NCBI RefSeq assembly: GCF_000204055.1
Contig: NW_006768770.1
Location: forward strand, 1,317,623 to 1,381,622
Length of the DNA: 64,000 nt
From: Melampsora larici-populina 98AG31
Taxonomy: Eukaryota > Basidiomycota > Pucciniomycetes > Pucciniales > Melampsoraceae
Reading direction: 5' to 3'
Shown here: one piece after another, positions 33,881-44,255 of the stretch
Layout of the letters: every line of letters starts with the position of its first letter
Numbering within the stretch: position 1 is the first letter of the stretch
Made by a program: the position numbers and the translations under genes
Notes under the pieces: generated by a model
What the model saw: only the letters and a program-made list of their open reading frames with translations
What the model was told of the DNA's origin: nothing
Database searches by the model: none

Positions 33881-34531
33881 TTAATCTAGTTTTGGGCTCT
33901 CAGATTTTACTTCGGGTGCATCACACAGACAAAGAATTCTGCCGTTTAATCCTTTAACGGCTGTACTTGCCTTGGTGGAAGTGTACAACTGAAAGTAGGA
34001 ATCCCAGATGTCTTTGAGATCCTTAATGTTAGTAGCATTAATGACTAGAGGATGGTTCCCAGGACTTAACTTCATTGAGAGAAAACCGGCAGCTTTCTTA
34101 CAATGTTTAAGGTAGTCAACTTTGAGAGCTTTGCTGGCATATTCACCAGGAGCTGCTTGAGTGCCATAAAAAATTCAGTCAAGGTCCCAGTCCATGAAAT
34201 GGACTAGCATGAGAGGTGTCCAGAAATGCCAACCATGCTCCAAAGAAGCTATGTACCTGGCTTTGTTAACAGAGCGGTGATTGAACATTACATGGGTAAT
34301 GTAAGGTTGATTGGTGTTGGTGATGGTATGAGTTGATGAGATTGCTGACAATGTTGTAGTCTGGTTGGCATGAGAAGTTAAAAAGACTTTTGCTCCAAAA
34401 GATTTGATGGTGTAGCTGTTTAATGAAGTGGACCCTGGGGTAATCAGGAACAGGTAAGTTAAATGGCACAAGCCACATAGGTGCTTTGAAACACAACTAA
34501 AAATAAAATAGACCTGGGTGTAAAGTAACAA
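33881..34531 (-). pseudogene. Decayed hypothetical ORF, one internal TGA
   Basis: One minus-strand frame runs about 215 codons with a single TGA near 34180. Before it lies SFGAKVFLTSHANQTTTLSA and HGWHFWTPLMLVHFMDWDLD. After it lies IFYGTQAAPGEYASKALKVDYLKHCKKAAGF, VINATNIKDLKDIWDSYFQLY and LNGRILCLCDAPEV. The text reads like real protein on both sides of the stop. I recognise no family; a transposon-linked or lineage-specific gene is likely. Confidence 0.4.
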
Positions 34532-35560
34532 AGATTGCAGGCAAATATTTGATGAGACAAATGTGGGTAAAAATAGTTATTAATCTAGCAAAAAAGGTAT
34601 TGTTGTAAAGAGTAATCATTAAAAACAATGATTCATAATATAGAACAAGTGGAGACACTTACAGTTTCTGTTTGATGAGGAAAAGAAACTGAGTAGTCAA
34701 GAGGAAGAAGATTTATATAGATTAACAATGACACAGTAGGGTGGTTCAAGAAGTGCTTTTACAGCCCTTTTTTATAATTTACATTTTGTTTGGGATCCAG
34801 AAATTTTAAGTAAAATTTTCAGGTCGTGAACCACCTTTAGAGGTGGTTCACGGTTTTGCAATCTCGTAATCGGCCTTAAAAGTTTTAAATCCTGTCCCTG
34901 AATTTTCAAAAGACAGGGACAATTGAGCCAAAAAAAAATTCCTTCCATTCTTTGTCTGTTTTGTTCCTGGATTTCAACGATTTTTGGTCAGGAAAGGACC
35001 TTTTTTTCTTGTATTTTTTTTCAAGGTCTTCCTCTTTCATTAACAAAAAGTCTGCACAAAAACACAAGAAAACGTGAAAGAAAACAAGGCCAAAAAAAAA
35101 ATTGGGACAGTGTTCCTGAATTTACAAAGCTGTAAAACTTAAGTTTAGAGCATTTGTTACTTTGCAATCAAGCTTTTTAAGGATTGAGCAACCCTAAAAA
35201 GACTGACCGCAACTCGGCGACCATGTGGCTCGCGGTTCTCTTCTTGAAACACCCTAGTATAAACACAGACATAAAAAATGATAAAAACTGGGGTCACATG
35301 TGACCTATTCCCAAATAGTGAAAAAGGGAACCAATAACCACATACTTCACACCAACCTGTCCTCATCTTCACACCAAACCATACTCATCAATGTCTTCTT
35401 TGTTATCCTCAACTCCACAGTCTGCGTATAATTCAACACTGCTAACCCAGATACCTTGGGTCAAGAAATCTGAGGCATCATTGGATTGGAGGCAAATCCT
35501 TGGACAGACCTTTTCCAAGGAGTCCAGCCAAGATATTCCTACACGGATACGGACACGGTG
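34532..35560. other. Intergenic, hairpins but no supported gene
   Basis: Contains a perfect 11-bp palindrome around GTGAACCACCT/AGGTGGTTCAC (about 34833-34859). Outer segments TTTTACAGC (about 34758) and GCTGTAAAA (about 35131) could be termini of a decayed TIR element. No coding region is supported. Confidence 0.45.
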
Positions 35561-35705
35561 CTGTAGGTGTCATTTTAAAAAGCTTTCAGCGCCTACATTT
35601 ATGATGTAGGCGCTTTTTTGTGGCAAACCCGCATGTAGGCGTAATTTGCCCAGCGCCTACATGGTTTTTCTACGGGCTGCAAATAGCAACAGCCTACAAA
35701 AAATA
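35558..35705. mobile_element. Multi-hairpin MITE-like sequence (GCGCCTACAT/ATGTAGGCGC)
   Basis: Two adjacent palindromes, AGCGCCTACAT/ATGTAGGCGCT and CATGTAGGCG/CGCCTACATG, are framed by outer GCTGTAGG and CCTACA. The pattern of alternating CCTACA and TGTAGG blocks suggests a short folding element. No target duplication was identified. Confidence 0.45.
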
Positions 35706-35988
35706 TGATCCTTACTGGACGGAAAAGAAAAGTAATGATGTAGAAAAATCCTGAGACACCAGGAAGAGAGCAAAAAATCCAAAAAATATGTATCTTGTTT
35801 CTAGGTCTTGGAGTGTCATGATGAGTATTTTTTGTATTTTACATACAGGTATTGGTACATGTAATAACAATAAAGGTTGGAAATCATCAAAAGCCCACCT
35901 GTGACAATACCTGAAATTTGGCCCATGATTTTGAAGACAGTATTTTGAAATTTTCAAACATCCATATATCTTGCGGTTCTGAAGCAAA

Positions 35989-36223
35989 TCCATTTAAAGT
36001 CAGATTCGTAATCTAGTTTCTTTATTTTTTATTTCAAATTAGTTTTAATGCTTTTTCAATTTCCAATTGTTTCTCTCAATGTATCATTAGCATTGCGCAC
36101 AAAAATTCTACTTCAGCCATGAGACTTTTAGGCTAAATACATTATAACATGTTAATAACGTATTTCGCGTGTTTTGGGGGGGGCCGTCAGGCCGTAGGTC
36201 TTGGGGCCGAGTAGGCTCTCTGC
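35989..36223 (-). repeat. 235-bp direct repeat, distal copy (putative B2 of split direct repeats)
   Basis: Nearly identical to 36562-36796, same orientation and same length; I see only two differences (ctctcaatg/ctctaaatg and gcgcac/gcacac, plus one near aacgta/aacata). It lies at the 3' side of a minus-strand tyrosine-recombinase retroelement. Confidence 0.85.
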
Positions 36224-36561
36224 GCGGCAGGGTGCAGGGGTGGGTGGGATGGACAAAAGAAATTATTTGAAATTAAAAGAAGAAAAGATTACTAGGATTG
36301 TTACCTCTTGCTTTTTGTCGCGAGGAAGAGGAAAGGTTGGATGAGATGATTTTTAGGATAATGTTTGTAAGAAAGTGAAGAGTAAGAAAGATGAATATAT
36401 TTCTTACTCTGGAAAAAGCGTTGGGGGTTGGTATGCAATATACTTTTTCTGCCCGGTACCAAAAGTTTTCCTGTACCGGGTTCTTACCTATCCTATCCTC
36501 ATCCATTTGACTTTTCGTGGAATTATACAGGTACCGTCGTGCCTTTGGGCACCTGTAACAT

Positions 36562-36796
36562 TCCATTTAAAGTCAGATTCGTAATCTAGTTTCTTTATTT
36601 TTTATTTCAAATTAGTTTTAATGCTTTTTCAATTTCCAATTGTTTCTCTAAATGTATCATTAGCATTGCACACAAAAATTCTACTTCAGCCATGAGACTT
36701 TTAGGCTAAATACATTATAACATGTTAATAACATATTTCGCGTGTTTTGGGGGGGGCCGTCAGGCCGTAGGTCTTGGGGCCGAGTAGGCTCTCTGC
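36562..36796 (-). repeat. 235-bp direct repeat, proximal copy (putative B1 of split direct repeats)
   Basis: Partner of 35989-36223, separated from it by 338 bp (putative A2, containing a GGTACC-rich inverted segment CCGGTACC...GTACCGGG at about 36456-36480). The B1-A2-B2 order next to the recombinase gene is the 3' arrangement of PAT/Ngaro-type retroelements. Confidence 0.8.
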
Positions 36797-37125
36797 TCCC
36801 ATCTCTCAGGACTTATCGTCCGGAGCCTGCGGAGAGCCACCTCGGTACGGACTGAGAGTCCTACTGCCCTTTCTACTCACTCCCCTCCCAAAAGTCTAAT
36901 GAACCTCATCTTTGACAGGCTAAGAAATTCACTACCTCCACACTTCGGCTTATCTAGAAAAACAATAACGCAAACAAAAGGATATCTCCACACTTCAACT
37001 CATTCAGAAAACAATAACACAAACAAAAGGATGAACTCGTTTCACAATCAATTTCCATCAACACCTACAAGCACCTCACAGTAAGTACTACTAATGTTTT
37101 TGACATATACCGCTCATTCCTACGG

Positions 37126-38022
37126 TTACTCATCTCTCTTTACCTTCGTAATACCCCAAATGTACAATGCGTCCTTAATTTCTTCATCAGAATATTTCCT
37201 CAGATAAACCTGATAGGCTTTCAACTGCCATCTTCCTAAACAAACGTATTTCTTCCAGCGGTTGTTTATCGTTCCAAACAATTCGTCGAATAATTGCTCT
37301 AGTGCTGCTACCGGGCATAATAAGGAATCGAGCCTTTGAAGTCGTAACCACTGGATTTCACCTGGTTTAGCGGTCTTCGCGTTATATATTGCTATTTCTA
37401 TGTAAGTTTTCCCAGGATTGTAAATCAGGTCCATGCTTCTAACTGTTTGCTTTGTTGTATCATCCGTCACCAATTCACCTAATCTTGCCATCCCCCAGAA
37501 GGCCACTAAAGCGACCGTCAATGCTAGTCTTTCGATGTGAGTACCTTTTGACAACTCTTTCGCCAACTCCACTAAATGCCTTAACTGCACGGGCTTTTTC
37601 TTCCTTTCTGAGTTCCCTTTCGCCTTGACATCCGCTACACTTGACGCTTTTATTAACAATTTCAGGGTTTTATCATTTTCGGGGGGGAATGGAAGATCGT
37701 GGAATAGATGCCACGATCTGATGCCAGTTATGTATTTCAGCAAGGTTCCGGCTGTTACTTTATGAGTTGCGTGTAGGTGTTCTAAAATCTCTCTATCTTC
37801 TAAATTAATGTTATATTGCCTTCCAGCCCACACTGCGAAATCCCATAACAGGTCTTGACTTAAAGGTAGTAAGTCTTCACGTTCTATTTGATGTGTTTCA
37901 CCAAATTTTTCCAATTTTGACATTGCTGAGCTATAGTTCTCTAAGGTTGATTGTGTCCAACTTCCACACAATAAGTGTGTTTTCAAATGACTCGTTTTCC
38001 AATCAATATCACTACCACCCAC
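37126..38022 (-). pseudogene. Tyrosine recombinase of the YR retrotransposon, internally deleted
   Basis: 298 residues. N-terminal SAM-like half: TLENYSSAMSKLEKF, LLPLSQDLLWDFAVWAG, YITGIRSWHLFHDLPFP. Catalytic half starts with LALTVALVAFWGMARLGELV, whose Arg fits box I. Then CPVAALEQLFDELFG is followed almost directly by KYVCLGRWQLKAYQVYLRKYSDEE, the C-terminal part with the candidate nucleophile Tyr. The HxxR box that normally lies between is missing, apparently deleted without changing frame. Likely inactive. Confidence 0.8.
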
Positions 38023-38193
38023 ATTGAACGATTTCCAGTTATAGAACGAAGGGAAAGAAGGAAGGGAAAGTTAGCATCATAGCTGCCTAATTGTTCAGAA
38101 GGTATGTTCGCTTCTTTCTTATTATTATTATTATTTTTTTAACTCACTTTTCTCTATTTTTCAAAAACGTTTTGATCTTTCTTTCATCGTTCA

Positions 38194-40005
38194 TTATGAT
38201 CTTGTGAGTAAACCCTTTAGATCAGCTGATATCTCGATCACGACTTCTAACTGCTCACTCCCTTTTTCTTTGATCCCTCTTGAAAGTTGATCTGCGTCGT
38301 TATCTCCAGAGGTCACCCGTTTAACCGCAATGTCACAATCAAGGTGTTTAAGTTTCTTTTGTATGAGCTTCCATTCGTCGTTTACTAATTTATGTTTTGA
38401 TTTTCTCTTGTTGATTACAGCTTCTGTTGTAGTATTGGCGGAATAGACTATGAAACGACGATTCGAGGTGGGTATAAGGGTCTCAATCATATGTAAGCCC
38501 AAGCGAACCGCAACAGTCTCCAACCAGGCAATGTCACGTTGTTGACATCCTTGTGAAATTCCATGTGATTTCCAATCCTGCACTAGCTCAAATTGAGACC
38601 ACCTATCACCAATCGAAACTCCGATCCCGTAACCGGTGCTTGTGTCGCCCACCCACGTAATTTCCTCCGGTTCTAGATCGGTTACTATCTGCATTCTGTC
38701 AAAACTCTTCAAAGCATCCAGCCAATCTTGCAACTCCGTTCATGCTCCTTCTGGGAGATCCCTCAGAGCCTTATGATTGTACCAGGATTTATCGAATCTA
38801 TACAGGTTCCACAAATATGCTTTCATGTTGGGTAGGATGGATGTCAAATGACTCAATTGCCCAGTAAGTTGTTCGATTTCCTTTTTACTACATTTCTTTC
38901 CTTTAGCTAGTAAGTTCTCTATTCCTTTCACCCGTTTGTCTAATTTTTCTGCTGGAAGTCTAACTGTTCTATCTCTTCCATTCCAGATAAAACCCAAATA
39001 TTTTTGCTCTTCTTTCCAATCTGAGAATTTCTCGCTATTTGATTGGACTCCCATTTCCTTAGAAAGTTGAAGTATGTCTGTCATCTCTAAATTATCTCCT
39101 TTGCATTTGATGAATAAATTATCATCTACCCATCTAAAGATGGCTTTGACTTTGAATGTTGATTGTATAATATCTCTCCAGGCGTCTGCCAGCCAACCGA
39201 ACGTACCGCAACCTGCCACACCACCAAAAGGTATTCTCGTATCAATCCAAACATTTCCTTTGAAATCCTTGATGGTGAGAAATTTCCATTGCGATATGTG
39301 AGTTGCACCTTGTCAATACGCTTTTTGCCAGTCAATGATTGCTAATAGCAAAACTATCCCAGGTAAAGTTTTGAAATAACTTTCCACCACTTTAAAGTCA
39401 CTCCACGTTGTCTCAAAGTCTGCCTTATCTACAAACGAATTTAAGGACGGTATATCTTGTTCTTCATTATCGTAATTCAATGTTTTAAGTAACCTGTAAG
39501 TTCCATCTGAATATAATTCATCTTTGTCTTCTGAACCGTGATCTTCTTCAATGATGTTCTTCTTCCTCTTCTGACTTGGGTGTACATTTTTATTTCTAGT
39601 ATAAGATAGATTGTTTATCATCCTTAGGGATCCATCATTGTTCACTACGCTGCCCATGGGGTTTGAGCGGAAAAATCCCCATCTTTGGTAAACTTCGTCG
39701 TGGGTAAAAGGTCCAAGTATTCTTCCTTGCTTCCTCTCTTTAAATAAATTATTCAAGATTTTCCCTTGAACCGCCCAAGCTGACCTATGATTATCTGGTG
39801 TAAACCATTTCCTTCCTCCTAATTTGTGAGGTGGAATACCTTGATGGAATCCTTTTGTAAGTCCCAACCACACCTTTTTCCACTTTTCTGACAAGTTGCA
39901 CTCGTCTAACAGAAGCCTCCACTTTTCTATATTCATTTTGTTTTTGACTTCTTTGGGCCAATTCTTCAACATTTCGGGCTCATTTAATACGTAAATTTCT
40001 GACAT
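38194..40005 (-). pseudogene. Reverse transcriptase-RNase H of the YR retrotransposon, two nonsense codons
   Basis: One frame runs through 40005-38194 with stops TGA at 39315-39313 and 38742-38740. RT part: PHKLGGRKWF, GFFRSNPMGSVVN, IVLLLAIIDWQKAY, then after the stop GGVAGCGTFGWLAD, the active-site block FRWVDDNLFIK, and LGFIWNGRDRTVRLPAEK. RNase H part after the second stop: EITWVGDTSTGYGIGVSIGD, WLETVAVRLGL, VYSANTTTEAVINKR, TSGDNDADQLSRGI. Both stops can be read as single C-to-T changes in CGA codons. The element copies itself via RNA, so this copy is not autonomous. Confidence 0.85.
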
Positions 40006-40294
40006 TTCTGCTGGTTGCTCAAGTCGAACCTTGCTCTCCCTCTGTGGATCAATAGGACAATGGGGAACATTGCTTTATTGCGTTTCATTCAAAGATTTGA
40101 AACAAAGGATGGAAAAAGGAGATTCAATAACAAGATATATCAGTAACCATTTTTTGCGCACACAACAACAGTATTTGTTTGGTAAGCAAACTTTTTGGGT
40201 TTTTTTTTTTTTAACAACTTCTTTTTACTTCTAAATATTGAATAGGTAGGCAGGAGATCTTTTAAGGGGGTAAAACAAAAAAAGGAAAAACTAA

Positions 40295-41787
40295 CTAGGA
40301 ACCGGAAGGTCCTGGAGTTGTCACTTCTGGGCTCGCCACAGGTTCAATTAACAGTTTCTGAAAGCTGTTTGGTCCTATTCCTGGGCGGCCTCTACCTCTA
40401 CCACCACCTCTACCACCTCCATTGCCTCCACCTCTATTTCCACTGAATTGACCACCTCTGGGTTGATAAAAGGTGTTTGGCTGATTGTGGTGATAATCGT
40501 TGGGATTTTGGTAATGGTTAGATGAATTTTGATAGTAAGTCTGATTATGGTGTTGATTACTGGTATCGTGATAAAATTGAGTGTTGTTATTAGGGTAAGG
40601 CTGATGTCTTGTCTTCTTCTTTTCATGATAAAGTGGATCAAATTTGTTCCCAAGGTATCTACTTGGTCTTTGGTTCGTATTTACTACTGATGTTTCCGGT
40701 TGAAAAGCGCTAACTGAGTGGTTTCCCCAAACCATCAGACCTCGACCAGTTAGTAACTCTGCGTTATTATCAATTGTGGTACCCATCGTATCCCAGGATG
40801 GGTTGATTTTCCCGTCAAGAGGGTTCATGTTCTGGTAAGGTCCCCCGATAACGAATGGATTATCCATATAACTGTCAAATTCAACCAGGAAAAAAAACAT
40901 TACAAGTCATCAGGATTCTGTATCTCTTTAGGCTATCTAGACCTCTTTTTTTTTTGATCTAGGAAAGTCATTTCTTACTTATAGTCTCCATAGTTCTTTG
41001 CGTCTTTTTCTGATTGTTCCGCTAATTTCTTGTTTAGCTTTCCAACATCCGCCATAGATCCATTTGGTAAACGGTTTTCCCAAACATTTCTTCTATGCGC
41101 TACATCATAACGCATCGCAGGGGTCCACTTCCCATCACAATCAATCTTGATTTGTAGAACATTTTCTTTATGAGCTAAAATGCGTGGTGCAATAGGTGAA
41201 TTCTTTTGTCCTTCCAAGATATCATACTTCATGGCCTGATATTTCACCATTAAATCATATCGAACTGTCCATTCTGCAAAACTAAGTCGAAATTCGTTTA
41301 AGACTGGGTATCCATTATAAGTTACAGTATCAGATGAGCATGAAGTTGATTTTGTTCTTTTTGTTCTCATATAAGAAGAATCCTGAATCAACCATTTTGG
41401 ATCGAAGATTGATACTGGTACATGAGATGTTTTATTAATCATCAATTTTGCAAAGTAATCGGAGAGGTTAGTCATGGTGTGTCCAACGTCTTCGCCTTCC
41501 ATCATTGTTGTATTGTATGTATTCTTTGAGGTTGATGATTCCGTTGTTTTCTCAATGATTTTTTTGACAACTTGTACTGCAGGAACTTCAATATTCAAAT
41601 CACATAATAAAATTTTTCTAACAGGGGTATTTTCATCACGACACCAATCGGCATAGCCTTCCAGCATCATTTTATACAAAGGAGTGTTTGCGTTGGTCGC
41701 GGCTGTTTTGATATTATGCATCCACTTTTGGTGGGTTATCTTGATTTGAGTCGGTTCTGGCATATCTTTGACAATCACACCTATCAA
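40295..41787 (-). CDS. Gag-like protein of the YR retrotransposon (spliced)
   Basis: Two exons, 41787-40979 and 40871-40295, joined by a 107-bp gtaag..cag intron, give 461 residues with frame kept. The N-terminal part has no recognised domain (THQKWMHNIKTAATN, YPVLNEFRLSFAEWTVRYDLM). The C-terminal part is Asn/His/Tyr-rich (NQHHNQTYYQNSSNHYQNPN), then a GGG-R-GG basic block, a nucleic-acid-binding type tail in place of zinc knuckles. Position upstream of RT and composition support gag. This ORF is intact, unlike the rest of the element. Confidence 0.65.
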
Positions 41788-41825
41788 TCACACAAATAAT
41801 ATTAAAAACGAATCATTGGTAAGTC

Positions 41826-42002
41826 TCTTGTCTTTTTTTTTATGTCTCTTTTCAATTAAGGTCTCTTCCAGCACAGGTCTCTTTCTAGTTCAGGTCTCTT
41901 TAGTTCATGTCTCTGTATGTTTTTTTTGTATGATTCACGTCTCTTTCTCTTTTCTAGGTCTCTTTTTATTTTCTGGTCTCTTTTTATCATTCAGGTCTCT
42001 AA
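41826..42002. repeat. Degenerate array of GGTCTCTTT motifs
   Basis: About ten copies of (A/C)GGTCTCTTT or GTCTCTT spaced 10-30 bp, immediately upstream of the retroelement gag. The reverse complement, AAGAGACC, reads along the element's own strand. It may be the element's 5' leader. Confidence 0.7.
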
Positions 42003-42173
42003 TATCGTCGTTGACTTTTTATCATTTTTTTAGTGAATTGGACTTTGATGGGAAAGAGAAAAATAAGGAGAGAGTGGGGGAGTGTTTAAGAAAACAGTGA
42101 AACATATCTGGAGGTAAATAAAAGAAAAGGAGGACTAGAGAAAAATGACTAAAAGATAAAAAGTTTTTGAAAA

Positions 42174-43204
42174 GGATCACACTATTTGGCGACCGGTTTG
42201 GAATTCGATGCCCGGGTTTCAAAATTTCAAAAACTTTTGTCGCCCGCTCTGATTTCAAATCAAACCGGGCAAACCGCTTTTTTCAACTTTCACATCCCAA
42301 TTTTGGTTGGCTCTGGATAGATCAGATGTTACTCTCACATAACTTGTCTCAAGTTCATTTCGGGTTTGACCTGTTTTTGTTGGATTCCTAGAACAAACGG
42401 CAAGAACGAACATTTCAATGGTATCTTAGAAAACGTGTTGTTCAAAGCTAACACCTCAAAAGACCCATCTTGTTGGCCCGAATTTCTATCAGAGGCTCTA
42501 TTTTCTTGTTGAATCAACAAGAGCACGGTGACCAGATGGTCACCATTTGAACTACTATACGGTGTAAGTCCCCGATTGCTGGACAATCCAGCCAAATTGA
42601 GACCTATCTCACTTCCTGAATTGAGTTCTGATCAATCCAAGCGTTTGGAGAAGCTCCGAGCAAGCAGACAGTTGGCTGCGGATGCCTCAGTTCAGCGTGC
42701 GAATCCAAATAAGGGGAACTTCGATGCACAGTTCGAAACGGACAATAAAGGGATTATCAGAAGTAATACCAATGAAGGAGATGGTAACAAACACCTAGAG
42801 AAGGAATGTTGGTCAGCTCGGAGGCAAGAAAGTAAGAGAGGAGCAACACGAGTGAACAGGAGAATGGAGCTTACCATCTTTGGCATGTGCACGGTTGTGG
42901 TTCTTGAAACGTTTCCAATGTGTCGAGTTCGAGAGTGAGGCAGTGAGGTTGTCCAAATTGGGTGAGTGGTGTCATGCCATCAACAGGTGCCAGCGCCAGG
43001 CCCAGCATTGAGCGATATCGTTAAAGGTTGCAGGAATCGTGCAAGCATAGCCCGGTTTCATGAAATTGATGTCCGGCTAGGTGTTGTGTGAGCCCGAAAT
43101 TCAATTCTTGTGCCCGGTTTGTCAAATTGCTGCGGCTGCGGCCAAATTTGGCCCATGAAACCGGGCATGGAGGATTCCAAACCGGTTGCCAAATAGTGCG
43201 ATCC
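42174..43204. mobile_element. TIR element (CACTATTTGGC termini) carrying a gypsy integrase fragment
   Basis: About 1.03 kb with long inverted ends: GGATCACACTATTTGGCGACCGGTTTGG at the left and, inverted, GGATCGCACTATTTGGCAACCGGTTTGG at the right, both continuing to GCCCGG.TTTCA. Ends contain the CACTA core, but the pairing extends 6 bp outside it, and I find no clean target duplication. No transposase is visible; the internal ORF is gypsy-derived. Confidence 0.75.
42390..42938 (+). pseudogene. Ty3/gypsy-type integrase C-terminal fragment
   Basis: One frame reads RTNGKNEHFNGILENVLFK, then CWPEFLSEALFSC, a TGA, and INKSTVTRWSPFELLYGVSPR followed by a charged tail (QSKRLEKLRASRQLAADA). These match the end of a retroviral-type integrase core and the following GPY-region context of gypsy elements. 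It has no RT or LTR around it and lies inside a TIR element, so it looks captured. Confidence 0.7.
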
Positions 43205-44255
43205 TAAAAGTAAAGTTGTGTAGTTGTTGAATAATGATGTGATAATGTGATTCTCCTGAAAATGGGTAGAATTTCAGGGTTTATATAGTCTCAACCTTGG
43301 ATATCTTTGACTACAAGTGCACACAAATTGTGGTTCTATGGTTAGGTTAATTACAGTAACACAGTTACTATTGGGTTATAAGTACATTTGACTTGTTACA
43401 TATGTGTTACAACTGTGAAGTATATGTAGCTTTGGTTTGCATCAAAGTTGTGTATGTTCACATTCTTTCATGTAAGTTCTGCACATGTGACATATGCTAA
43501 ATAATATGTAACTTGACTCATGAAACTCTGCCTTGAGTTGTAATTGCTGTTTAGGTTTTTATTATACTACATCACCCATTGGTACTCTGGTTTAGTACTC
43601 AGGGGTGAAAGTTACATATTGAATTCCCATGGGCAGCAACATTATAGGGGAAAAGGCATAAAGAACATACAGACCTGATAGGAATTGCAAATTCATGATG
43701 AATAAGAGCACTGCGGCATCTATGAAGTCACTAACGAGTGATGAAGAACAATAAGCACCTGTTGAAAGTTGGCCAGATAAAGAGCAATAATGTATGAGTG
43801 AGCAAACACCAGCAATACACAAAACAATAGCTTTTTATACAGTGATGGCTCTTCTAGAGCCTGAGGTAGGTTTGACAAGACATGAGGTTTTGGGACAAGG
43901 TAAATGTACACAATAACAAAGAGAATGAGAAGTGAAATGTGCAATACTATGACCTATATGGGAACGGTTGGTATGAAGATCAGTGGGATGTTGGCTATTT
44001 CAGTCAGAGTTCAAAATTACATCCTCTTGAAATGGGAGCCAGCCTAAGCTTTCTGGGCAAGCCTTCAAATTTCATTGGAGGCATACAAAATACCATTTTA
44101 TGTCACAGAACCAGAGCACTCCTTTCAGCTTGAACCACAGGTTAGGTACCAAGATCTGTAGAAAGATATGGAGAACAAGATGTCAAATTTCTCAAACATT
44201 TTGTGGACAGGGGAAGCAGAAAAGTTGGAAAAAGTACATAAGAGGGCTTGTTAAT
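43205..44255. other. Intergenic spacer, no supported gene
   Basis: AT-rich, with GT-rich stretches around 43370-43520. Short ORFs have no domain. Confidence 0.45.

Larger units (their letters stand above)
35989..41787 (-). mobile_element. Tyrosine-recombinase retrotransposon (DIRS/Ngaro type), decayed
   Basis: On the minus strand the order is spliced gag, reverse transcriptase, RNase H, tyrosine recombinase, then the B1-A2-B2 direct repeats. This is the layout of YR retrotransposons, which integrate as circles and lack target duplications. The 5' boundary is not found: I see no A1 copy of the 338-bp A2 upstream of gag. Two nonsense codons and a recombinase deletion make it defective. Confidence 0.8.

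Noticed and set aside
35580..35630. Hairpin followed by T-run resembling a bacterial intrinsic terminator
   Set aside because: The context is eukaryotic and the hairpin is one of several in a repeat-like element.
35989..36796. Direct repeats as LTRs of a small retrotransposon
   Set aside because: The 338 bp between them has no coding or primer-binding features, and the position beside a tyrosine recombinase fits split direct repeats better.
42180..43198. Classical CACTA (EnSpm) transposon
   Set aside because: Terminal pairing extends outside CACTA/TAGTG and the flanking 3 bp do not match, so superfamily assignment is not safe.
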